Below the pieces are notes generated by a model. The model saw nothing but the letters and a program-made list of their open reading frames with translations, was not told the origin of the DNA and ran no database searches. A stretch of 64,000 nucleotides of DNA, from contig JAOOBT010000002.1 in assembly GCA_028404615.1 (NCBI GenBank), forward strand, positions 185,857-249,856. Reading direction: 5' to 3'. This document shows, piece after piece, positions 26,872 to 38,245 of the stretch; within the stretch, counting starts at the first letter, position 1; every line of letters begins with the position of its first letter. The DNA comes from Candidatus Pelagibacter sp. GTDB lineage: Bacteria; Pseudomonadota; Alphaproteobacteria; Pelagibacterales; Pelagibacteraceae. Made by a program: the position numbers and the translations under genes.

Positions 26872-27799
26872 AATTTATTTAGCATCACCAAGAGGATTTT
26901 GTGCTGGAGTTAAAAGAGCAATTGAAATAGTTGAAAAATCTATCAGCAAATTTGGAGCTCCGGTATATGTTCGTCATGAAATAGTTCACAATAAGCAGGT
27001 TGTAGAAGAGTTAAAAGAAAAAGGTGCAATTTTCGTTAATGAATTATCTGACGTAGATGATGCAAGTAGACCTGTAATTTTCTCAGCTCATGGAGTACCG
27101 AAGTCAGTCCCAGAGGAGGCTAAATTAAAAAATTTATCCTTTGTAGATGCAACTTGTCCATTAGTTTCAAAAGTTCACAGAGAGTCAGAACAATTAAATA
27201 AAAATGGTTTCGAGATATTATTAATTGGACATAAAAATCACCCTGAAGTTATTGGCACAATGGGTCAGCTTCCAAATGGATCAATTAAACTAATTGAAAC
27301 AATAAATGATGTTGAACTTCTAAAAGAAAATGATTTTAAAAAACCTCTGGCGTATATTACTCAAACAACCCTGTCTGTAGATGATACAGCTGAAATAATT
27401 AAAGCTCTTAAAAGTAAATTTCCAAAGATCAAAGGCCCTATTAAAGAGGATATATGTTACGCTACAACTAACAGACAGTCCGCGGTAAAAGAGATAGCTT
27501 CTAAGTGTGATATGTTTTTTGTAGTGGGTAGTCGTAACTCGTCTAATTCTGTCAGATTAGTTGAGGTTGCGAAAAAAGCAGGTTGTAATAATTCTCATTT
27601 AATGCACTCTGAAAAAGAAATTCCTTTTAATGAAATAGATAATTCTGAAACCATCGGGATATCATCTGGAGCGTCTGCACCAGAAAAGCTTGTTCAAACT
27701 TTGTTAGACAGTTTAAGAAAAGATAGAAATATTTCTATTGAAGAAGTAGTAGTTGCAGAAGAAAAAGTTGTATTTAAATTGCCGAAAGAGCTCAATTAA
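26855..27799 (+). CDS. ispH: 4-hydroxy-3-methylbut-2-enyl diphosphate reductase
   Basis: IspH makes IPP and DMAPP in the last MEP step using a [4Fe-4S] cluster. Three Cys ligands are seen in RGFCAGVKRAIE, DATCPLVSKVH and EDICYATTNRQ; HEIVHNKQVV and SAHGVP hold the substrate-binding His residues, and GISSGASAPE is near the end. At 314 residues it is typical. Overlap with blh suggests co-expression of isoprene supply with retinal formation. Confidence 0.97.
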   Translation: MKKELKIYLASPRGFCAGVKRAIEIVEKSISKFGAPVYVRHEIVHNKQVVEELKEKGAIFVNELSDVDDASRPVIFSAHGVPKSVPEEAKLKNLSFVDATCPLVSKVHRESEQLNKNGFEILLIGHKNHPEVIGTMGQLPNGSIKLIETINDVELLKENDFKKPLAYITQTTLSVDDTAEIIKALKSKFPKIKGPIKEDICYATTNRQSAVKEIASKCDMFFVVGSRNSSNSVRLVEVAKKAGCNNSHLMHSEKEIPFNEIDNSETIGISSGASAPEKLVQTLLDSLRKDRNISIEEVVVAEEKVVFKLPKELN

Positions 27800-28767
27800 T
27801 GGCTGTCTACACAAAGTTAAATCAAAAAAAGATTGAGGAAATTTTATCTAATTATAATTTAGGGAAGTTAGACTCATTCAAAGGAATTGAAGAAGGTATT
27901 GAAAATACAAACTATTTTTTATCAATTGATAAGAAAAAATTTATACTAACTATTTATGAAAAAAGAGTAAGATCTGCCGATCTTCCTTTTTTTTCAGATT
28001 TAATGTCCTCATTAAATAAAGCTAGCTTTAAATGCCCCGCTCCTATTTCCAATAATAACAATGAAACTATTACAAATTTTGAGGGAAAAAAACTTATGAT
28101 TGTCTCGTTTCTTGAAGGAAGAGCAAAACAAAATCTTTCACCTGCCAACTGTAAAACCATTGGGTTTGAGGTAGCTAAAATGCATGGACTCACAAAAAGT
28201 CTTAAACTAAATCGACAAAATGATCTTTCGGTCAATTCATGGAGAAAGTTGTTTAATTCAGTTAAAGATAAATGTGAAAATATACATAAAGATCTTCCAA
28301 AATTAATTGAGGAAAATCTTATCGATGTTGAAAGAAATTGGCCAAAAAATTTACCAAAAGGAATAATTCATGCTGACTTATTTCATGATAATATTTTTTT
28401 TATTCAAGATAAATTTAGCGGTGTAATTGACTTTTATTTTTCATGTGAAGATTTTTTTGCTTTTGAAATAGCTATTTGTTTTAACGCTTTGTGTTTTGAC
28501 GGTCTAAGAAGTAATTTAAGTTTTAACGTTACTAAAGCAAAGAATTTTATAGATGGATATACATCTGTAAGAAAATTGTCCCACGAAGAATTGAATAATA
28601 TTAAAGTTTTATCTCAAGGCGCTGCTTTGAGATTCTTACTAACTAGAGTATTCGATGCATTAAATAAAGTAGAAGGAGCAATAGTTAAAATTAAAGATCC
28701 AATGGAGTATTTAAAAAGATTAGAATTTCACAAGAATGCAAAAAATCATGAGGATTATTTCTTTTAA
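27799..28767 (+). CDS. thrB: Homoserine kinase (ThrB, aminoglycoside-phosphotransferase fold)
   Basis: ThrB phosphorylates homoserine for threonine synthesis. It is of the alphaproteobacterial type with a choline kinase/APH fold: FKGIEEGIENTNYFL near the start, GIIHADLFHDNIFF with the catalytic Asp near 198, and GVIDFYFSCEDFFAFEIA with the metal Asp. The stop overlaps rnhA. Threonine synthase, the next enzyme, is at 29664-31041 on the other strand. The ispH-thrB-rnhA order is usual in alphaproteobacteria. Confidence 0.95.
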   Translation: MAVYTKLNQKKIEEILSNYNLGKLDSFKGIEEGIENTNYFLSIDKKKFILTIYEKRVRSADLPFFSDLMSSLNKASFKCPAPISNNNNETITNFEGKKLMIVSFLEGRAKQNLSPANCKTIGFEVAKMHGLTKSLKLNRQNDLSVNSWRKLFNSVKDKCENIHKDLPKLIEENLIDVERNWPKNLPKGIIHADLFHDNIFFIQDKFSGVIDFYFSCEDFFAFEIAICFNALCFDGLRSNLSFNVTKAKNFIDGYTSVRKLSHEELNNIKVLSQGAALRFLLTRVFDALNKVEGAIVKIKDPMEYLKRLEFHKNAKNHEDYFF

Positions 28768-29189
28768 TGAAATTAAAAATTTATACTGATGGTGCTTGCT
28801 CTGGAAATCCTGGGAAAGGTGGTTGGGCAGCAATCATATTAGATGATTCTAATCAATCAAGTATTTCTGGAAGTGAAAGTAATACAACTAATAATAGGAT
28901 GGAATTAATGGCTCCAATTATGGCATTAAAAAAAATAAGAAAGAAATCAGAGATTACAATTTTTACTGACTCGAAATATGTGAAAGATGGAATAACTGAT
29001 TGGATTAAAAAGTGGAAAGTTAATAATTGGAAAAGTTCAAACAAGAAACCTGTTAAAAATAAAGATCTTTGGATTAAATTGGATAATGTTTGCTTAAAAC
29101 ATAAAGTTACTTGGAAATGGGTTAAGGCGCACGCTGGCAACAAATATAATAATCTTGTTGATGAATTGGCAGTTTCGAAAACTAGATAG
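28767..29189 (+). CDS. rnhA: Ribonuclease HI
   Basis: The 140-residue enzyme degrades RNA in hybrids. The four active-site acids are visible: YTDGACSGNPGKGGWA (Asp), MELMAPI (Glu), FTDSKYVKDGI (Asp) and the last Asp in NNLVDELA. It shares one base with the thrB stop, and its 3' end overlaps the convergent peroxiredoxin gene by 8 bases. Confidence 0.97.
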   Translation: MKLKIYTDGACSGNPGKGGWAAIILDDSNQSSISGSESNTTNNRMELMAPIMALKKIRKKSEITIFTDSKYVKDGITDWIKKWKVNNWKSSNKKPVKNKDLWIKLDNVCLKHKVTWKWVKAHAGNKYNNLVDELAVSKTR

Positions 29190-29667
29190 ATTTTAAAAAG
29201 CTTTCAGCTGAAGATAATTCACAAGTAGCTGTTTCTTTTTCTTCCTCTACTTTTTTAACTTCACCATTCTCCACCAACATAGTGTAGCGATTAGATCTAA
29301 TTCCTAATCCTTTTTCGGATTTATCTACCTCTGCTCCAATAGCTTTTGTAAATTTAAGAAAGGGATCACCGGCCATGAAGATTTTACTCCCGGCATTTTG
29401 ATTTTCACCCCAGGCCTTCATTACATTAGGGTCATTCACTGCTATACATACAATTTTAGAAATTCCCTTTTTATTAGCTAGTTCGTAATTTTTTATAAAC
29501 CCAGGAAGATGAAGAGCTGAGCAAGTTTTTGTAAAAGCCCCTGGCATACCTAAAATGATTGTCTTACCTCTGCAAAGATCCAATATATCAATTTTTTTTA
29601 CATCATTATTTTGATCAAGATAAAATAATTCCGAGTTAGGTAGTTTATCTCCTATTTTTATTCTCAT
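29182..29667 (-). CDS. Peroxiredoxin (Prx5/atypical 2-Cys type)
   Basis: The 161-residue protein reduces peroxides. The active site reads GMPGAFTKTCSALHLPGFI, with the peroxidatic Cys near residue 49. GDPFLKFTKAIGAEVD and RSNRYTMLVENG are typical of the Prx5 family. A further Cys in ATCELSSAE near the end may be the resolving residue. It overlaps the end of thrC by 4 bases and is the last gene of the cytochrome oxidase strand. Confidence 0.92.
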   Translation of the reverse strand: MRIKIGDKLPNSELFYLDQNNDVKKIDILDLCRGKTIILGMPGAFTKTCSALHLPGFIKNYELANKKGISKIVCIAVNDPNVMKAWGENQNAGSKIFMAGDPFLKFTKAIGAEVDKSEKGLGIRSNRYTMLVENGEVKKVEEEKETATCELSSAESFLKSI

Positions 29668-31041
29668 TGTATTTTGCCCAAAATATAATTTTTTACTTCT
29701 GAATTTGAATTCCCAATAATATCAAATGTTTCTTTTTTATCTATATTCAATTTTAGATGTTCAGGTGAGTCTAAATTTTTACCTATAGCTTTTTTTATTG
29801 TATCGTTAAACTTGTAAGGATGAGCTGTACCAAGAACAACTATATCTCCTAAATTTTTGAAACTTTTTGCTGCACCTACGCCAGTAGCAGTATGGGGATC
29901 AATTATAAATTTATGCTCTTTATATATCTCATCGATTATAGATAATGTCTCTTCATCTGTGACTTTTACTGCTTCAAAATCTTTTTTTATTTTATCGATT
30001 TCTTTTTTTTCTAAATTAAATAAATCTTTTGATGACAGATCATTCATTAATGACCCTACCTTACTATCGCTTTCATCTAATATATAATAAAGTAGCCTCT
30101 CAAAATTGCTGGCAACTTGGATATCCATGCTTGGTGTGATGGTTGCTTTCACTGTGTCAGGTTTATATTCACCTGTATTAATAACTCTTTGTAAAATATC
30201 ATTTTTATTTGTAGCAACTATAAGTTTATTAATTGGTAAACCCATTTTTTTTTGCCACATATCCAGCATAGATATCTCCAAAATTACCAGTTGGTACAGA
30301 AAAGCTAATATTATTTTTTTTCAATTTAAAGAAAGAATAAAAATAATAAACAATTTGACAAACAATTCTTGCCCAATTGATAGAATTTACGCCAGACATG
30401 TTTATTTTTGATCTAAAACTATCATCATTAAAGAGCTGTTTTACAATTTTTTGACAATCATCAAATGAACCCTCAATAGCAATATTATAAATATTAGTAC
30501 CACCAATTGTTGTCATTATTTTTCTTTGAATATTAGAAATTTTATTATGCGGATGCAGAACAAAAAGATTTATATTTTCTCTATTACTTAATGCTGCAAT
30601 AGCTGCTGAACCAGTATCTCCTGATGTAGCTACTACGACATTTACAGTTTTATCTTTAGCAATTTCTAAGTAGTCATACAAATTGCCAATTACCTGCATT
30701 GCAATATCTTTAAAAGCTAAAGTTGGCCCATGATAAAGCTCAAGAAGATCGATCTCTCCAATCTTTTTTAAATTTACTACTTCTTTATCTTTAAACCTAC
30801 TATAAGATTTTTGTATCAGTGAGCTAAGTTCTTCCTTTTCAATTTCATCTGAACAGAAATTAAAGATAATTTCTGTTGCAAGTTCATTATAGTTTAGTTG
30901 ACTTAAATTATTTAGTTCTTCTTGATTATACTTTTTAATTTCAGCAGGTAAAAATAACCCTCCGCCTGGTGCAAGTCCTCTTAAGAAAATATCTTTAAAG
31001 CTAAATTTTAAAGATTTATCCCTAGTGCTAAAATAATTCAT
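29664..31041 (-). CDS. thrC: Threonine synthase, reading frame broken by one extra A
   Basis: Threonine synthase turns phosphohomoserine into threonine with PLP. The first frame (31041 to about 30253) carries the long-form N-terminus MNYFSTRDKSLKFSFKD, the PLP-lysine segment GPTLAFKDIAMQ and ATSGDTGSAA, and ends GNFGDIYAGYVAKKNGFTN. The second frame (about 30245 to 29664) continues MGLPINKLIVATNKND and runs to the normal C-terminus. The two join perfectly (YVAKKMGLP) if the run of nine T on the plus strand (30245-30253) had eight. The corrected protein would have 458 residues, the normal long form. Either the assembly has an error, the gene is broken, or slippage restores it. It overlaps SURF1 and peroxiredoxin genes by 4 bases each. 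Confidence 0.92.
30245..30253 (-). other. Homopolymer A9 at the thrC frameshift point
   Basis: Nine A in the coding strand separate the two thrC frames. Eight would keep the frame. Such tracts are prone to sequencing error and to RNA polymerase slippage. Confidence 0.85.
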
Positions 31042-31700
31042 TTTTTTCTTCTAAAATATAAATAATAAAAAATTATAGAAATTGATATTGCATACCATGT
31101 TATAGCATATTTGAGGTGATTGTTTGGCACATCAATTGTGATCTTTTTAGGAATTGGTGACTTAACTTGGTTATCTTCCAAAAAAATTACAAACTCGTTA
31201 AATTGTTCTCCTGTAGCCTCTTTCAGATCTTCTAAATTTATTGAAAACCAAATATTATTTTTTATATCATTATCTGGTTTAAACATATTTGGTTTATATA
31301 TTTCTCTCAGAAGACCGACAATTTTTTGCTCGGCTGATGTATTTAGATTTATCTTAGCGTTACCTTTAAGTTCTTTATTTATCCAACCTCTATTAACTAG
31401 GACATTTTCATTTTTATTTGTTCTAAATGGAGTTACTACATCGTATCCTGGTTTTCCTTTTTCATTCAAACTATAAAGGTAAATTTGTTTATCAAAATCA
31501 AATTTTCCTTTAGCGTTAATTCTTTGATAGTTTTTTTTTATAGAACTTGAGTATTCTATTGGTTGAGAGTCTAATCCAAAAGTTATTTCGCTAATTAATT
31601 CTAATTTCCACTGAAGTCTGTAAAGTTGCCAAGTACCTAGTGCACAAAATAATGTTATGAAGAAAATTACAAATAATTGAAATAAGAATGCTTTTTTCAA
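31038..31700 (-). CDS. SURF1 family cytochrome oxidase assembly protein
   Basis: SURF1 helps insert haem a into oxidase subunit I. Seen are the N-terminal membrane helix (FVIFFITLFCALGTWQLYRLQWK), the family motif VNRGWINKEL, and the C-terminal helix ending HLKYAITWYAISISIIFYYLYF. I chose the TTG at 31700 (8 bases after the coxC stop, GGGGAAG 7-13 bases upstream), giving 220 residues; the longer frame from a TTG at 31736 would overlap coxC and add 12 unlikely residues. It overlaps thrC by 4 bases. Confidence 0.9.
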   Translation of the reverse strand: MKKAFLFQLFVIFFITLFCALGTWQLYRLQWKLELISEITFGLDSQPIEYSSSIKKNYQRINAKGKFDFDKQIYLYSLNEKGKPGYDVVTPFRTNKNENVLVNRGWINKELKGNAKINLNTSAEQKIVGLLREIYKPNMFKPDNDIKNNIWFSINLEDLKEATGEQFNEFVIFLEDNQVKSPIPKKITIDVPNNHLKYAITWYAISISIIFYYLYFRRKK

Positions 31701-31707
31701 TTTGAGT

Positions 31708-32499
31708 TTAACTTCCCCAAATATATATTGCAGCAAAAAGGAACAACCAAACTACATCGACAAAGTGCCAATACCAGGCAGCTGCTTCAAAACCAAAATG
31801 GTGAGTTGGTGTTGAATGACCTCTCATTGATCTAAATAGGCACACTGCTAAGAAGATTGTTCCAACGATCACATGAAAGCCATGAAAGCCTGTAGCCATA
31901 TAAAATGTGGAACCATAAATATTTCCATCTAAAGTGAAAGTGGCATGATGATATTCGTAGGCTTGAAAGCATGAAAATATAAATCCTAAAAATACAGTTG
32001 CAATCAATCCATTCACCAATCCTTTTCTGTCATTCTCTAACATTGCATGGTGAGCCCAAGTTACTGTTGTCCCAGATAATAATAAAATAAGAGTATTGAT
32101 TAGTGGTATATCCCAAGGATCAAATGTCTTTATATCAGGTGGAGGCCAGGTTCCTCCGATAGACTCAGTTGGAAATAAACTTGCATTAAAATAAGCCCAA
32201 AACCATGCAACAAAAAACATAACTTCTGAGGCAATAAAAAGTGTCATTCCATATCGATGACCTATTTGTACTACAGGAGTATGATGACCTTGGTGCTCTG
32301 CTTCCTCAATCACATCTCTCCACCACATAAAGGCTCCATACACAACTAGAGCAAAACCTATTAATAAAAGCCAAAGAGCTTTTGAATGAAAATAATAAAC
32401 TGCACCAACTGCTAAGACTAAAGTTGCAAAAGATACATAAATTGGCCAAGGACTTGGATCTACTAGATGAAAATCGTGTTTCTTTTTTTCAGCTGACAT
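31708..32499 (-). CDS. coxC: Cytochrome c oxidase subunit III
   Basis: The 263-residue protein has seven membrane helices and the subunit III marks FHLVDPSPWPIYVS, FFVAWFWAYFNASL with the conserved Glu in ASEVMFF, TVTWAHHAMLEND, and GFHGFHVIVGTIFL near the end, then WYWHFVDVVWLFLF. It starts in the base that ends ctaG (32499), so the two are coupled. Confidence 0.97.
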   Translation of the reverse strand: MSAEKKKHDFHLVDPSPWPIYVSFATLVLAVGAVYYFHSKALWLLLIGFALVVYGAFMWWRDVIEEAEHQGHHTPVVQIGHRYGMTLFIASEVMFFVAWFWAYFNASLFPTESIGGTWPPPDIKTFDPWDIPLINTLILLLSGTTVTWAHHAMLENDRKGLVNGLIATVFLGFIFSCFQAYEYHHATFTLDGNIYGSTFYMATGFHGFHVIVGTIFLAVCLFRSMRGHSTPTHHFGFEAAAWYWHFVDVVWLFLFAAIYIWGS

Positions 32500-33050
32500 T
32501 AAATTTTTCCCTTTTCATAAAATTCTGATGCAAAGAAAGTAAAAGATAGTGTTACATCAGAAATATTCTTAGTTTTATTATCATCAACCACTTTCGGATC
32601 CAAGAAAAATGTTAAAACAAATTCTTGTTTTTCATTAGGTTTTAATGTTTGTTTTTCAAAACAGAAGCAGCCAATCTTATTCAAATATTTGCCAAATGAA
32701 GAGGGAGAGACATTAAATGAAGCTGAACCTGATGAAGTTTGGTTACTTGGATTTTCCACATTAAATTTGACTGTGTGAACTTGGCCCGGTTTTAAATCTA
32801 AAGTATTTTTTTCAGGAAAAAACCTCCAATCTGATGTACTGTGAACATTAGTATCAAACCTCATTTTATAATCTTGATTAACTATAATTTTTGGAATTTC
32901 TTTGTTTGAAGCATTTTGTGTTGTTCCTCCAAAGCCAGTAACTCTACAGAATAAATCGTACAAAGGCACAGCTGCGAAAGATAAAGCCAGCATCAATAGA
33001 AATATCGAAACTAGGGCTATTGGTGTTAAATTTTTTTTATTAATGGTCAT
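32499..33050 (-). CDS. ctaG: Cytochrome c oxidase assembly protein CtaG/Cox11
   Basis: CtaG brings copper to CuB of subunit I. An N-terminal membrane helix (LVSIFLLMLALSFAAVPLYDLFCRVTG) is followed by the periplasmic domain with the copper motif IGCFCFEKQTL and PGQ, and the C-terminal FFLDP and TLSFTFF. 183 residues is usual. It shares one base with the small upstream gene (TAATG) and one with coxC. Confidence 0.96.
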   Translation of the reverse strand: MTINKKNLTPIALVSIFLLMLALSFAAVPLYDLFCRVTGFGGTTQNASNKEIPKIIVNQDYKMRFDTNVHSTSDWRFFPEKNTLDLKPGQVHTVKFNVENPSNQTSSGSASFNVSPSSFGKYLNKIGCFCFEKQTLKPNEKQEFVLTFFLDPKVVDDNKTKNISDVTLSFTFFASEFYEKGKI

Positions 33051-33160
33051 TAAATTTCTCTATTATAAATTCCAATATTGTAAAAGGTAAGTGCAAATAA
33101 AAAGATCATAAATAATACTAATAGCACTGCAGTTATTATGTTTTTCTTTTTTTTACTCAT
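33050..33160 (-). CDS. Small single-helix membrane protein between ctaB and ctaG
   Basis: A 36-residue frame starts MSKKKKNIITAVL and has one hydrophobic helix (about residues 9-26), ending YNREI. Its ATG shares one base with the ctaB stop (TAATGA) and its stop shares one with the ctaG ATG (TAATG), which strongly suggests a real, translationally coupled gene. Alphaproteobacterial oxidase operons often hold a small membrane gene at this point (called CoxF in some), so a role in oxidase assembly is likely but not shown by the sequence. It is too short for usual ORF cut-offs. Confidence 0.78.
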   Translation of the reverse strand: MSKKKKNIITAVLLVLFMIFLFALTFYNIGIYNREI

Positions 33161-34080
33161 TAAAAAAGGCTCCTAGCGTTATCAATAAGTAAAATTAGAT
33201 AAACAAAAAATAGATAAAAGATTGAGTAGATAAATATTTTTCTTGCAATTTTATTTGAAGTTTTTGTAATCTTTGCTTTGAATAATTCTAGACATAAATA
33301 ATTATAATATAATGTCATACCTAATGCTGAGAGTAAGTACAGCAAGCCTGCAAACCCAAAATAATATGGAGCTATTACAATCGGTAACATAGCAAACGAA
33401 TAAAATAGTATATTTGTTTTTGTGGTTCTCGTTCCAGCTATAACTGGTAACATAGGTATTTTGGCTCTCTTATAGTCTCCTGATTTATACAAGCTTAATG
33501 CCCAGAAATGAGATGGTGTCCAAATAAAAATAATTAAGAAAAGTATTATTGGTTCGATTGTTATTGTTCCTGTGGCTATTGTCCATCCAATAACTGGAGG
33601 TAAAGCTCCAGCAGCACCACCAATGACAATATTTTGTGGAGTTTTTCTCTTAAGCCAGATCGTATAAATAAAAAAATAAAAACCAATAGTTGATGCTAAT
33701 AATATTGCTGAAATAGTATTTGCCGAATAGTAAAGCATAGCAACAGAAATAATTGATAAAATAATTCCAAAATATAAAGCCTGATTTCTTTTTACTTTGC
33801 CTGTTGGTATCGGTCTTAAACATGTTCTGCTCATTAGGGCATCAACATCGGACTCATACCACATATTTAAAGCTCCAGCCGCACCAGAGCCAATTGCTAC
33901 TGCTAGTAATGATATTAAAGAAGTTTTAAGATCAACGCTATAAGGTGCAATCAATAAACCAACCATGCAAGTAAATAAAACAAGAGACATTACTCTTGGC
34001 TTCATTAGATTAAAAAATGAGTTAAGATCTAATGCTAAACCAAGTTTAGAGTTTCTCGTTTTTAAAAGTATCTGGCTCAA
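33160..34080 (-). CDS. ctaB: Protohaem IX farnesyltransferase
   Basis: CtaB adds the farnesyl chain to haem b, giving haem o for the oxidase. It is a UbiA-fold prenyltransferase with about eight or nine helices, MKPRVMSLVLFTC, the first Asp-rich motif in NMWYESDVDALMSRTCLRPIP and the second in YKSGDYKRAKIPMLP. Length 306 is usual. It follows coxA by one base. Confidence 0.96.
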   Translation of the reverse strand: MSQILLKTRNSKLGLALDLNSFFNLMKPRVMSLVLFTCMVGLLIAPYSVDLKTSLISLLAVAIGSGAAGALNMWYESDVDALMSRTCLRPIPTGKVKRNQALYFGIILSIISVAMLYYSANTISAILLASTIGFYFFIYTIWLKRKTPQNIVIGGAAGALPPVIGWTIATGTITIEPIILFLIIFIWTPSHFWALSLYKSGDYKRAKIPMLPVIAGTRTTKTNILFYSFAMLPIVIAPYYFGFAGLLYLLSALGMTLYYNYLCLELFKAKITKTSNKIARKIFIYSIFYLFFVYLILLIDNARSLF

Positions 34081-34081
34081 T

Positions 34082-36510
<2,429 letters not shown>

Positions 36511-36561
36511 GAGTTTTTATACAGCTTTTAGACAATTTCACAATTTCAATTAATGCGACAA

Positions 36562-37272
36562 TTAATGAAAGTTATTGATAAAATTAACTAATGAAATGGC
36601 GCTTATTACAGCAGTATCTGATCTTAAAATGTTTCTAGATAACTTAAAGGGTTTTACCGATCCATTTCCAAGGATAGACTCGCGCTCGGCTGGTGAAAAG
36701 TCACCCTCAGGACCAATTAAAATACATAAAGACTTACTGTCTTTAAGATCTTCATTTTTTAAATTCTCTTTTGAGTTAACATCAGCGAATAAAAGCTTGG
36801 AAGACCCATCAAAAGTTTTTAAAAAATCCTTTAATTTTTTTACATCTGTAATTTCGGGGGGAACAAGTTGATTAGATTGTTCAGTAGCTTCTATTACTAT
36901 TCTATTGGCTCTTTCATGATTTAATTCTTTGACTTCTGTTCTCTCTGAGATTATTGGAATAATTTTACTAACGCCAAGTTCAGTTGCCTTTTGTAAAATA
37001 ATTTCCATTGGATTTTTCTTTACTAAACAAATAGCTAGTTCAATTTTTGATAAATTATTTTTATCTTTTATTTTTTCTAAAAATTTTACTTCTACTCTAT
37101 CTTTGTCTAGAAAAATTACTTCACTTCTCCATTCACCATTTTTATTAAAAAAATTTAAGCTAGATCCTCTTTTGAGTCTCATAACGTTAACTACATAATG
37201 AGTATGTTCTTTGCTTAATAAACTTGTTGTATTTTCCAGTATACTGTCTGGATGATATAATCTAATATTCAT
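36562..37272 (-). CDS. rsmE: 16S rRNA (uracil-1498 N3)-methyltransferase
   Basis: RsmE methylates U1498 in the decoding centre. The knotted SPOUT domain ends ILIGPEGDFSPAERE and LSRNILRSDTAVISAISLV; earlier KATELGVSKIIPI and ERTEVK are family marks. I use the ATG at 37272 (MNIRLYHPDS), giving 236 residues; a longer frame from 37296 adds only a hydrophobic octapeptide. Confidence 0.95.
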   Translation of the reverse strand: MNIRLYHPDSILENTTSLLSKEHTHYVVNVMRLKRGSSLNFFNKNGEWRSEVIFLDKDRVEVKFLEKIKDKNNLSKIELAICLVKKNPMEIILQKATELGVSKIIPIISERTEVKELNHERANRIVIEATEQSNQLVPPEITDVKKLKDFLKTFDGSSKLLFADVNSKENLKNEDLKDSKSLCILIGPEGDFSPAERESILGNGSVKPFKLSRNILRSDTAVISAISLVNFINNFH

Positions 37273-37321
37273 TATTGAAATATATAATATAAACAAATTA
37301 AAAAGATATAAAGGAGCAATA

Positions 37322-37561
37322 GTGAAAAAAGGTAAAAGAGCAGGAGAATCTCCGATTGGTGTCGATGTAGTGGAGGGAAAATCTTATTTTTGGTGCTCTT
37401 GCGGAATAAGTTCTAAACAACCTTTTTGTGACGGTTCACACAAAGGCACGGAATTTTCTCCTTTTAAATATTTAGCTGACCAATCTAAGAAAGTTTTTTT
37501 TTGTTCATGCAAACAAACAAATGATCAACCATTGTGTGATGGTTCTCACAACATTAAATAA
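37322..37561 (+). CDS. CDGSH iron-sulfur domain protein with two CDGSH motifs
   Basis: The 79-residue protein has two mitoNEET-like [2Fe-2S] sites: C25-S-C27...P-F-C36-D-G-S-H40 and C61-S-C63...P-L-C72-D-G-S-H76. Each matches C-X-C-X8-C-X3-H. No membrane helix is present, so it is soluble. The start codon is GTG (37322) with a GGAG Shine-Dalgarno site 7-10 bases before it. The partner is unknown; CDGSH proteins move electrons or clusters. It precedes the HAD gene by 3 bases. Confidence 0.92.
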   Translation: MKKGKRAGESPIGVDVVEGKSYFWCSCGISSKQPFCDGSHKGTEFSPFKYLADQSKKVFFCSCKQTNDQPLCDGSHNIK

Positions 37562-37564
37562 ATT

Positions 37565-38224
37565 ATGAAAGCAAAAGCTATAGTGTTTGACGCTTATGGT
37601 ACATTGTTCGATGTCAATTCAGCTGCTGAAAAATGTAAAGATAAAATTGGTAGTAAATGGGAAACATTCGCAAATCATTGGAGAACTACTCAACTAGAAT
37701 ACACTTGGTTAAGAAGTTTAATGAATAGACACAAAAACTTCTGGGACGTGACAGAGGATAGTTTAGATAAATCCATAAGAGTATTTGGTATTGATAAAAA
37801 TATGAAAAATGATTTGCTAAACCTATACAAAATTCTTTCTCCGTATCCCGAAGTAAAAGAGGTTTTGGAGAGTCTTAAAAAAAAAAGTTTTAAACTCGCT
37901 ATACTTTCTAATGGGACGCCTTCTCTTCTAAGTGAATTAATTAAGAATAGTGATTTAAATAATTTATTTGATGACCTTTTTTCTGTCGAAGAAGTAAAAG
38001 TTTATAAACCTGACTCAAAGGTTTATGAGTTACCTATTAAAAAATACAATATTAAAGCTAGTGAAGTTACTTTTTTAAGTGCTAACACATGGGATGTTTC
38101 AGGAGGAGGGAATTTTGGTTATAATTCTATTTGGGTTAATAGAAGTAAATCTGAATTTGATATCCTTGATTATCAACCAAAAAATGAAATCAACAACTTA
38201 AAGCAGCTACTTGATATAGTTTAA
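37565..38224 (+). CDS. Haloacid dehalogenase type II-like hydrolase
   Basis: The 219-residue HAD protein has the nucleophile motif FDAYGTLFDVN (first Asp at residue 9), LAILSNGTPSLL (motif II Ser), the Lys in VKVYKPDSKVY and the distal SANTWDVSGGGNFGY. The last is the L-2-haloacid dehalogenase pattern. The real substrate may be another small organic acid. It lies 3 bases after the CDGSH gene. Confidence 0.9.
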   Translation: MKAKAIVFDAYGTLFDVNSAAEKCKDKIGSKWETFANHWRTTQLEYTWLRSLMNRHKNFWDVTEDSLDKSIRVFGIDKNMKNDLLNLYKILSPYPEVKEVLESLKKKSFKLAILSNGTPSLLSELIKNSDLNNLFDDLFSVEEVKVYKPDSKVYELPIKKYNIKASEVTFLSANTWDVSGGGNFGYNSIWVNRSKSEFDILDYQPKNEINNLKQLLDIV

Positions 38225-38245
38225 ACTTCCTTTATATATATTTGT

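Noticed and set aside
22083..27800. Proteorhodopsin gene next to the retinal cluster
   Set aside because: No seven-helix protein with a retinal-binding Lys in a rhodopsin-like helix G context is seen; blh is the only other multi-helix protein here.
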